Source: Paroedura picta
Taxonomy: Eukaryota; Chordata; Lepidosauria; Squamata; Gekkonidae
DNA length: 64,000 nt
Assembly: GCF_049243985.1 (NCBI RefSeq)
Contig: NC_135382.1
Coordinates: forward strand, 21,866,990 to 21,930,989
Direction of reading: 5' to 3'
The position numbers and the translations under genes were made by a program. Each line of letters opens with the position of its first letter. Positions within the stretch are counted from its first letter, which is position 1. Below, one piece after another: positions 57,101 to 64,000 of the stretch. A model generated the notes under the pieces. That model saw only the letters and a program-made list of their open reading frames with translations, did not search any database and had not been told where the DNA came from.

Positions 57101-60100
57101 TTGCTGCACAAGGAAGATGTGTGCCACTATGATGGGTGAAACACATGGGGTGGGGAGAGGCTTGTATTACAGATGGGTGCTGGGGGGGGCAGGGGGTTGC
57201 TCTATACCCAGAGAAACATGCCAGGCAGGCAGTCCCAATCCTCCAGGCCCTGGAACTCCCTCCCTGCCTCCACATCCAAGGTCAGCTCAGCAACTTACTT
57301 GTTCCCCCCCCCCACATACAAACAGATGTGGACGAGTGTCACCTCTTCCAGTCCAGCCGCCTGACCCGCATCTGCCTCCATGAATGCGTGAACTTGCCCG
57401 GCTCGTACCGATGCACCTGCCCAGCGGGCTACCGGCTCCAGGCTGACAAGAGCACCTGCAGCGGTAGGTATGGGCAGCACGGGAGATGAAGGGGAGGTGG
57501 CTGGAAAGCATTGCGTAGAGGGGGAATGTTGCCTCTCTGCTTTGGGCTGAACTGTGCATTCTTGAGGGCAAGGGCAGTGCTTGTGAGTCTGGGTCCAGAA
57601 CGGGGCCCCAGAATCATTGCTGCTCCCTGCAGAGGCCACCACTAGCCCTTTCATTAAGGCTGCGCAAGGGGGTGGGCTTTGTGCCACATGGGGCAGGCGG
57701 GAGCCGCTTCCGATGAAACAAGCGTAAGACCTGCTGCTGAGACAGCTGGCCAATCGCTGGCCAGGACGTTTGTGAGTGGCAGTTGCTACAAGTAGGTGGC
57801 CTGAACCTCAGACAGGAAGGGTGCAGGGGCTGGCAGGGGGAGTCTGCTCTTTTTCGTTTTCCTCCTCAAAGGAGTGGGACGGTGGGTGGGCAGGGCCCCT
57901 TCCAGCACAGGGTCCAGGGCAAGCACATCCATTGCCGTTGTTTAAGCCAGTCTTGTGGGCACAACATAAGATCTTAATGGCATCAAGGTTACTATTTTGG
58001 GGGGAAAACTTATCAACCCTGAGGATTTAAACCCTCACCTTTTGTCCCTACAAGTAGCACTAAAACAGGCATACTTGTACAAACTAAAAGGACTGGTCCC
58101 AGCACTGCTTTAGAATTACTTGAGCAAGTGCAATTTGGTTCCTGCTCACTCCATGCCATAATCTGTGCAGGCTAAAGTTATCAGAGGGGAGGAGTCCATC
58201 TTGGAGTTCCCGGCCCCAGAAAAGGGGAACGGTGGCCTTGGTGTGAAGTCCTCCCAGGTGGCTTCTGCCAGCACCTGCCACACCAGTTGCTCTTAAGCTA
58301 CTACAGGCAGCACAGGAAAGATTTCCCCTGCCTGACATGTCCTGGAAGCAGCAACTGCACCAGATGCATTAAGCCAACTGGTACCGCAGAGGGAAAATCA
58401 GGGCATCACAGTGAGAACTAGCACCAACTGGAATGCATAAGACCCATGATGGAAATGGACCGCTCATCATCAACGCAGCCTGTAAGGGGTCACGACCACT
58501 GAAGCATGAGTACTGTGCTTGATAGGCCTTGATTTCCATGCTGGCTTCCCCAGGAAAGGTAGTGCATATTGCCTGGTTTTAGGGATGGGATGTAGACCGG
58601 AGTGGAGTGGGGTGGGGAGACACCTTGTCAAACTCTGAAACCCACATTGCTACAGAAATTCCCCGTTTTCTTCATAAGATGTGGATGAGTGTGCGGAGAA
58701 CCAACACAACTGCAGTCGGGGACAGATGTGCATCAATGTCTTTGGAGGCTTCCGATGCGTGCGGCCCGAGTGCCCAAAGCCCCAGCTCAACACCAGCTAT
58801 GTCAAAACCTCTGTTGCGTAAGTGCAAACATCAGCCTTCTCCTTGGCTATGCTGTGAAAGCAGTTCTTGGCCAGGGTTTACTGCCTAGGCCAGGGGTAGT
58901 CAACCTGTGGTCCTCCAGATGTTCATGGACTACAATTCCCATGAGTCCCTGCCAGCAAATGCTGGTCCATGAACATCTGGAGGACCACAGGTTGACTACC
59001 CCTGTCCTTGGCTCCCCGTCCAACCCAAAATGTGTACTCTACCCAGGCAGCTCTTGAACCTAGCTCACTCCATTGAGTGACATCTAGCTGCTATTCTTTG
59101 GACTGGATCCCATGGGCCTGTTCCACTAGGAGTGCTCTTCCCTGAGCGGAACTGAAGGAGCTCCCCACCACCACCACCATCATCACTGCAAGAGAATCTT
59201 CTGAGCTGGGGAAGACTGCTTCTGCCAGAAATATCCAAGGGGTCCAACTCTGGGCTATATACAGAACCATTGGTGCTACTCAAAAGTAGAATGCAGTTCT
59301 CCTGCAATTGTTAAGATGTTTCTAGCTTTGAGCAGCTCAGTCATTCTATGGGGTCTTCAAAAGCATCAACAAAGTTGAGGTGGGCTCTGGATTAAGGATA
59401 CTGTTCTTTTTACTATGCACCAGTACCAAAAGGGAGTACTGGTAGAATCATAGATCTGGAAGGGACCTGCACAATGCAGTCACTCACAACTACCAGCCCA
59501 CCCACAGTGACCCTAATTTAATGCCCAAGTGATCCCTCGACCAAACATCTCCAGAAGCCAGCATCCTTTCCACACAGTGGTACTGGATACCCTGAAAGGT
59601 CTACAAGCAGATTGTGATTTGGCTACCTCTGATTCGAACCGCTTAAATGCAGGGGGTGATCAGCACAGCTGGGAGAGTCTGAAAAGTACCCAAATAAGCA
59701 CAGATCCGATGTCTTGCAACAGAATAGAGGTTGCTGGGTCATACTTCTTGAGTTGCGAAGTGCTGCCATTTGGGGTAGCCAAATAAGTCACATGAAGCTG
59801 CATTATACCAAATTGGACCATTGGTCCATCAAGGTCTCCATGGTCTTAACAAAAGGTCTTTCACATCATCTTCTCCTTGATCCTTTCCACTGGAAATGCC
59901 AGGGATTGAACCGGGGACCCTCTGCATGCCAAGCAGATATTCCTCTACTGAGCCACGGCACCTTCATACAATTCCTAATGGAATGCTTCCTTTCTGTCTT
60001 CCTGTAGGCAGTGTGAGCGGAGCCCTTGCCCCATGGACAGCAAGGCCTGCCAGAGAGCCGCTAACTCCATCTCGTTCCACTACTTGCCTCTGCAGTCCAA

Positions 60101-60368
60101 CCGCACGGTGCCCCGGGTCCTCTTCAAGATGTCCACCAGCCGCTTTGTTGGAGACAGCCTGCGCTTTGCCATCTTGGGGGGCAACAGCCAAGGAATGCTG
60201 GCCGTGCAGCGTGCGGACCGCCAGACAGGGGAGTTGGTGCTCACCAGACCAGCCGTGGGACCAACTACGTTGGAGGCAGAGCTAGAAATGAGCGAATTTG
60301 CCCGGAAGATCCCCCTGGGGAAGCACATCTTCAAGGTCACAGTCTTCGTCTCACAGTACGAATTCTGA
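51132..60368 (+). CDS. FBLN7: Fibulin-7 (FBLN7), eight coding exons, 426 aa
   Basis: Fibulin-7 is a secreted extracellular-matrix glycoprotein. In mammals it supports cell adhesion, binds fibronectin, fibulin-1 and heparan sulfate, and is found in teeth, cartilage and placenta. Joining 51132-51197, 52870-53026, 54081-54251, 54896-55021, 56364-56486, 57326-57463, 58679-58817 and 60008-60368 gives 1281 nt with no frame break. All introns are GT-AG. Order in the protein: signal peptide (about 1-21), coiled coil (about 25-74), sushi domain (about 77-131), EGF (136-170), four-Cys spacer (174-214), two EGF-type calcium-binding domains (DVDEC starts at 215 and 261), fibulin C-terminal module (about 307-426). 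Human FBLN7 is 439 aa with the same order and closely similar ends (TIFVSPYDF versus TVFVSQYEF). The domain count excludes other fibulins. The gene looks intact. Possible N-glycosylation sites include NGT, NCT, NTS and NRT. Confidence 0.97.
51419..51646 (-). mobile_element. MITE family D, FBLN7 intron 1
   Basis: Inverted ends GGGGTTGCCAGGTCCAGC and GGAGGTTGGCAACCCTAA, full length, with a poly-T of about ten near 51456. Confidence 0.75.
51798..52110 (+). mobile_element. MITE family D followed by LINE tail, intron 1
   Basis: AGGGGTTACCAACCTGCAGG to a C-run near 51943-51956, then from about 51975 a LINE 3' tail (GATCTTGTAAACCGCTGCAA, GGCGGTATATAAATATAAAC). Confidence 0.6.
52111..52869 (+). other. 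Rest of FBLN7 intron 1
   Basis: No repeat placed. It ends with a C+T-rich acceptor (TTTTTTCTCTTCTCCCCTCC, AG at 52868-52869). Confidence 0.5.
52870..53026 (+). CDS. FBLN7: FBLN7 exon 2: coiled coil
   Basis: 52 codons from GCLSKQQ to VANHN, then one base. Hydrophobic residues at heptad spacing (VANTVRQMQKLL, LKKQLTILQGNI) fit the coiled coil known at this place in fibulin-7. Donor ATG|GTAAGA, phase 1. Confidence 0.95.
53027..54080 (+). other. FBLN7 intron 2
   Basis: A tandem duplication of about 50 bp, AAGGTGGCTGGTTCTTCCCC and AAGGTGGCTGGTTCATCCCC, lies at 53763-53858. No dispersed repeat was placed. Confidence 0.6.
54081..54251 (+). CDS. FBLN7: FBLN7 exon 3: sushi (CCP) domain
   Basis: A symmetrical phase 1-1 exon of 57 codons. 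Four cysteines (ESC, FLC, RTC, PFC) and the W of NGTWSG are the sushi hallmarks. The 1-1 phase is usual for shuffled extracellular modules. Confidence 0.96.
54510..54740 (+). mobile_element. SINE family B, 5'-truncated, FBLN7 intron 3
   Basis: Starts at AGCTTGGCGAGCCGGGTTTG (inside the tRNA-like head) and ends CATATAAGAACCAACTCTTC plus TTCTT. Confidence 0.8.
54741..54882 (+). mobile_element. SINE family B, 3' half, abutting FBLN7 exon 4
   Basis: TCAGGGCTCTCTCAGCCTCT to AAAGAGCCAACTCTTCTTCT and TCTTC. The tail supplies most of the pyrimidine tract of the exon 4 acceptor. Confidence 0.8.
54896..55021 (+). CDS. FBLN7: FBLN7 exon 4: EGF domain 1
   Basis: 42 codons, phase 1-1. Six cysteines in the pattern NCTSSPCANGGTCVDG, YSCLC, GATC. 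There is no DxDEC start, so this EGF is not a calcium-binding type. Confidence 0.96.
55022..55869 (+). other. First part of FBLN7 intron 4
   Basis: No exon or placed repeat is visible. Confidence 0.4.
55870..56160 (+). mobile_element. CR1/L3-like LINE 3' end, intron 4
   Basis: TGGGATACGCTGCCAGTGGA onward translates WDTLPVEIATATSRDGFKKG then FDRFLEERAH, similar in pattern to the CR1 C-terminus at 41540. It ends TGATGCAGCAGGGCTTTTCT. Only the last part of the ORF and the 3' UTR remain. Confidence 0.65.
56364..56486 (+). CDS. FBLN7: FBLN7 exon 5: cysteine-bearing spacer
   Basis: 41 codons, phase 1-1 (WVTLSNSSFSRQPRCADN to GGICQ). Four cysteines resemble a degenerate EGF lacking its first pair. 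Human FBLN7 has the same four-Cys segment (PRCAQ, HCSC, VCQ). Confidence 0.95.
56487..57325 (+). other. FBLN7 intron 5
   Basis: G-runs at 56600-56614 and 57182, and a C-run at 57304-57313 just before the acceptor (CATACAAACAG). No dispersed repeat was placed. Confidence 0.5.
57326..57463 (+). CDS. FBLN7: FBLN7 exon 6: calcium-binding EGF domain
   Basis: 46 codons, phase 1-1. DVDEC start, six cysteines, and CVNLPGSYRCTC, which matches the Asn/Asp-hydroxylation consensus CxNxxxxYxCxC. Confidence 0.97.
57464..58678 (+). other. FBLN7 intron 6
   Basis: No repeat placed with confidence. It ends with a TTTTCTTCATAAG acceptor. Confidence 0.4.
58679..58817 (+). CDS. FBLN7: FBLN7 exon 7: last EGF-type domain
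   Basis: DVDECAENQHNCSRGQMC, then INVFGGFRCVRPEC, a calcium-binding EGF with the shortened C-terminal loop usual before the fibulin module. It is asymmetrical (phase 1 in, phase 2 out); the donor is GC|GTAAGT. Confidence 0.96.
58883..59012. mobile_element. Palindromic hAT-like MITE, copy 6, intron 7
   Basis: The element (58891-59004, 114 bp) lacks about 22 bp of the right arm near the centre. Flanks GCCTAGGC and TCCTTGGC match at six of eight bases, so this copy is older or altered. Confidence 0.75.
59440..59660 (-). mobile_element. CR1 LINE 3' end, reverse, intron 7
   Basis: AGAATCATAGATCTGGAAGG is the reverse of the CR1 terminal segment (CCTTCCAGATCTATGATTCT). Further right CCCAAGTGATCCCTCGACC fits the decayed 3' UTR. 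Confidence 0.6.
59786..59963 (-). mobile_element. SINE family E, reverse, intron 7
   Basis: AGTCACATGAAGCTGCATTA, the box B complement GGGATTGAACCGGGGACC, and the head CCTCTACTGAGCCACGGCAC. It ends 45 bp before the exon 8 acceptor. Confidence 0.75.
60008..60368 (+). CDS. FBLN7: FBLN7 exon 8: fibulin C-terminal module and stop
   Basis: QCERSPCPMDSKACQRAANS is followed by ISFHYLPLQSN, ADRQTGELVLTRP and VTVFVSQYEF, ending with TGA at 60366-60368. This is the globular fibulin module that closes all fibulins. The acceptor is TCTTTCTGTCTTCCTGTAG. Confidence 0.97.
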
Positions 60369-61510
60369 GCCCCGGCCCTACAGAATACTGCAGGGACAGA
60401 AGCACAAAACATTGACAGCAGAATTGGCAGCAGTTCCAAGGACGTGGCTGTGGGCCAGAGAGTCCAACCTGCATGCCAAGACCCGACTGAAAGAGCAGTC
60501 AAGGCATGCTCTGCAAAATGAAGAAACCCATGCTGGATGACCCACAGTTCGATGCCTTTTACAACAGGAAGCCAACACAGTACAGATCCTTCTCCACCGT
60601 AATAGATGCCACCATTAAGGGAAGAAACGAGGAGGACACATTGATGTAGCAGCTGACATCACCGCTGGCAAGTACAGGGCAACCCTGGAAGGACAGCTCT
60701 TGCCTAGACAGCTTGCTCCTATCCCTGAGCCTTGGCAGACTGGAAAAGAGGAGGGAGGGAGGAAGGAAGCCGTATGAGCTGGCTTCCTGGCAGCGTTGAA
60801 GAAGATGGCCTGCCAATTGTTCTGGGAGCTGCTGGGGAGCACCTATATTCTTTTAACATAGAGCAAAGCATGCCTCCAGTTTGAATCTTGAGCTAAGAGG
60901 AAAAGCAGGGCATAAATATTTTACTATGATAGATAGATGAACCTAACAAACAGCCTAGACAGCAGCAAACAGGCAGTTCCTAGTTTAATTCCCATCTATC
61001 AGTCTGCCCTTAGTCAGCTTAGAGAAGGGCCTCAAGAAATAAACACCAAAGGGACCTGCTCATGAAGCTTTGTGACATGAGAAAGGTGATCGGGGAGGAT
61101 GTGTAGAGGCCAGCAATGAGCCCCCCACCTCGTCATCAGACAGCTCTGCATTCTTGGCTGCTTCCCCACAGCTATTTCTAACAATTCAAGGAGACAATTC
61201 TAACAATTCTGGAGAAGAGTGGAAGGCAGTTTGGGAAGCTCGTAGCCAGCCTGAAGGTATGATGCACCCATGGACCACTTGGAACAGACACCTCTCTCTT
61301 TCCCCCTCCCCACAGTGATAAAAAGTTCCAAGAGTTGGATTATTCTGGTTCTTTTCTAGGCAGAGGAATAGGATACGGGGGTGGGGGGAGAAACCCTTTT
61401 GGGCACCATGCTCAAGACTCTGGTTTCATGCCAGTGGGCTGCTGCAATGATGCAAGATGTAGAAAATGGAATATGTACCCAATTATTAAAAATAATAATC
61501 TTTGCTGTAT
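60369..61510 (+). other. FBLN7: FBLN7 3' UTR and possible ends
   Basis: Non-coding sequence after the stop. AATAAA at 61038-61043 is the first full polyadenylation signal; ATTAAA at 61485-61490 is a weaker later one. No repeat is placed between the stop and 61500. Confidence 0.5.
61038..61043 (+). terminator. Candidate FBLN7 polyadenylation signal
   Basis: AATAAA about 670 bp after the stop codon, followed within 40 bp by a TG-rich stretch (GCTTTGTGACATGAG). Confidence 0.45.
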
Positions 61511-61731
61511 TGACATCTGGTTTTTTTTAAAGCAACTTTTCGACTAGTATCTGGCATGGGTAGTAAATGACATCTCAACAATCATAGCCTGAGAAACACC
61601 GCGGTTTTGAGAAATATATTGACCCAAGCAGGATGACTAGCCCTGGGAAGCCAAGTGAGGGGGGAGGACCCTGCCATCCTGCACATGTTGCAGCATTTGT
61701 TTTGCTACAGCTTCATAGCCAGCATGAGGGG

Positions 61732-61869
61732 CAGGGTGGCAAAACTCTGGCTCTCCAGCAGCTTATGGACTACAGTTCCCATTACCCCCTGCCACCTTGG
61801 CCAACTGGCAGAGGCTCATCAGCACCGCAGTCCATGAACATCTGGAGAGTCACAGTTTGGCCATCCCGG
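61732..61869. mobile_element. Palindromic hAT-like MITE, diverged copy
   Basis: GCAGCTTATGGACTACAGTT and CAGTCCATGAACATCTGGAG keep the palindrome with many changes. It abuts a SINE B copy. Confidence 0.65.
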
Positions 61870-62131
61870 GTAGCAGTTAAGAACAGCAGCTGCTAATTTG
61901 GGGAACCAGGTTTGATTCCCCACTCCTTCTCCCCTGGCAGTCAGCTGAGTGACCTTTGGCCAGGCAGATTCCTGGAGGAGAGGGTCCGTTCAGTAGCTAC
62001 TAGCCAGTCACAGTTCTCCCAGAGCTCTCTCAACCTCATCTGTTGCAGGGAGAGGAAGGGAAGGCGATTATAAGCTTCTCTGAGACTCCTTTGGGTAGTG
62101 AAAAGCAGAGTACAAAACCCCAGCTCTTCTA
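61870..62131 (+). mobile_element. SINE family B with internal foreign segment
   Basis: GGTAGCAGTTAAGAACAGCA to CCCCAGCTCTTCT. About 45 bp inside (61960-62005, CAGATTCCTGGAGGAGAGGG and CAGTAGCTACTAGCC) are not SINE and match the LINE-like sequence at 55945-55985. Confidence 0.7.
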
Positions 62132-63816
62132 GGCTCTTCCTCTACTTCTGACTTTGCAATTAATGCCCAGCCCCAATGCTATGGTGAAACCTCCTCTGCG
62201 CATGACTAACCACGAGCTCAGGTTTTCTCAGGATCGCTCCTCCGGCCAGTCCTGTCAACTAAACGCCACCAAATGCCCTCAGGTTGTTCCACGGTCGTGC
62301 ACAGAGGCTTGGCTGACATTCTGGATCATGCAACAATCCCTGCCCAGCCACAGCAGTACCAGGTTCAGAGCTCAGCCCGCCGTTCCTGCATATACCCACC
62401 AACACCACTGCAAGGGTAGTTAAAACAGCTCTTTATTGATGAACACACTAGGTAGCATCGGAAGCCAGCATGGAACAGACGAGAGCTGCTGAAGTGCCGC
62501 ATGATGGAACATGATGGCTTCCTAGTAGGGCGAAGAGCATTGACTGGAGGGGAAAGCCAGTGGCCCCTTTGTGCGATCTGGAATGGCGGCTCGCGGGGCT
62601 GGCTTCAGTCAGGAGAGCTGGTCGGCGCCTTAGGCTTTGCACAGGCCAAAACGGAGCCCATTCTGCAAAACGGCTGGAGATGGCAACTGCCATTGGTGCC
62701 GTCTGCCTCCCAGGACCCAGGAAGGTTCGAAAAAGCACCTGGTGCAGGATGCGGAGGGATCAAGTACATGGGATGGGGCAGAGCTGAGCCAAGGCCCAGC
62801 CTCCCAGCATCCATGAGCATAAGGCACTCCAAAGGTAAGGAGGTGTTCTGATACGCTTCGGATCTCCACCGCCTGTCCCCGCAGAAGAGACGCTAGCAGA
62901 AGCTTCTTAATTTAGTCGTGAGGATGAGGACGGGGGGGGGGGGGATGGAAACAAACCCCTCCACCAGTTTTGGAGTTGATTCTTGGAAGGAAACAGGTGA
63001 TCCTGGAGGGCTGGCGTAGCCAACCTGTCTAAAGTGCATCTGAGATTCAAAAAACATTTTAAAAAGAAAAGAAAAAAAAGGAGTGATTTGTGGAGGACTG
63101 TTTCGGGGAGGGGGATAAGGATGGATGGATGGACCAACGGAATATCCTAAAACAATCTATGGGAAAGCGCAAGGGGGAGAGGCATGAAGGGTGATCGAGT
63201 CTGTTTTCTTTTGCACACCCCTGATCTGCAAAGCCTATGAACATGGGCTCTGTAACCCCAGAAATCAACTTTCCTCTTGTCAGATGGGACAGAGGGATAC
63301 ATAGGAAAGATCCACAACCAGAAGCATTGTCTAGTAATTGATCACTTGATCTAACCCAGAGCATACAAGCGCATGTAGCTGAGACCACAACTCTGCAGGG
63401 CAATGGAGGCTGAGCTGGGGTGCTTGAGGAGAGAATGACCACCTTTGGGTAACTGCTGGGTAGCCAGCAGTCTCTGTTGTACAGCAAGGAGCCAGAATCC
63501 AGTCCCCCAGCTCTGTGACCTACTGAAATGTCTCCCGTAAAACTTGATTCTTTGGTGCAAAGACAACCGGACTCTTGTGTTAGGCAGGAGATTAAAAACT
63601 AGTCTAAGAGAAGGAGCTGAGAGGGGATTCAATTCTCCATCTGTACAAATCTCTTCCAGCCTACAGTCATCGGCCCAAGAAGTATTAAAGAATTTAATTT
63701 TTTTAAATCCCCACTTTTCAGCCGCAATTAGGCTAAGGGCCAAAGAGGGACCACAGTTTTCATTGTAGACAAGCTGCCTTCAGCTCTTGGGGGGAGGGGG
63801 GCAGAGAAGAAATATC
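62132..63816 (-). other. No recognised exon; possible 3' UTR of a convergent gene
   Basis: TTTATT at 62432-62437 would be a minus-strand AATAAA. In mammals FBLN7 is followed by ZC3H8 on the opposite strand, so a neighbour's 3' UTR could lie here. No ZC3H8-like peptide was found in the window. A G-run lies at 62931-62943. Confidence 0.25.
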
Positions 63817-63967
63817 ATCTAGACCAGGGGTAGTCAACCTGTGTCCTCCGGATGTTCGTGGACGACAATTCCCAGGAGCCCCTGCCAGCATTTGCTGGCA
63901 GGGGCTCCTGGGAATTGTAGTCCATGAACATCCGGAGGACCACAGGTTGACTACCCCTGATCTAGAC
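63817..63967. mobile_element. Palindromic hAT-like MITE, copy 7
   Basis: The 135-bp palindrome (63825-63959) has an exact duplication, ATCTAGAC, at 63817-63824 and 63960-63967. Confidence 0.9.
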
Positions 63968-64000
63968 AGCTGGGGTAAACACTGAAAGCATTAAAGCCAA

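Overview
This window reads as nuclear DNA of a squamate reptile, most likely a gecko or close relative. That inference rests on two things seen in the sequence: one vertebrate gene with ordinary GT-AG introns, and a dense mix of repeat types that I associate with squamates (L2, CR1 and L1 LINE pieces, several tRNA-derived SINE families, a 5S-rRNA-derived SINE, and many short hAT-like DNA elements). The clade call comes from memory of such repeats and could not be tested here.

Layout. Positions 1-49000 contain no protein-coding exon that I can recognise. They are repeats and simple-sequence tracts set in unrecognised sequence. Landmarks are an L2 LINE piece (7812-9165), a large foldback (25480-25935), an antisense L1 piece (26225-27900), a CR1 3' end (41343-41712), two related 0.9 kb non-coding DNA elements (5312-6252 and 38079-38946) and four large microsatellites (20365-20630, 28487-28681, 29813-29877, 39711-39917). 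A CpG-rich block at 49040-49600 is the best candidate promoter.

The one confident gene is fibulin-7 (FBLN7) on the plus strand. Eight coding exons between 51132 and 60368 join without a frame break into 426 codons plus a stop. The encoded protein has a signal peptide, a coiled-coil segment, a sushi domain, an EGF domain, a cysteine-bearing spacer, two calcium-binding EGF-type domains and a fibulin C-terminal module. Its introns are rich in repeats. A SINE tail forms most of the polypyrimidine tract of exon 4, and a palindromic hAT element lies just upstream of the exon 1 splice acceptor. Downstream of the gene (60369-64000) are the 3' UTR, SINE and hAT copies, and a possible poly(A) signal for a convergent neighbour.

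No new multi-gene system is visible. The observations most worth checking are about genome dynamics: a 35-bp insertion with a perfect 13-bp target duplication and a matching copy 4.4 kb away; six copies of a 136-bp perfect-ended palindrome with exact 8-bp target duplications; a nested palindrome whose empty site survives elsewhere in the window; and the SINE-derived splice-site tract in FBLN7.
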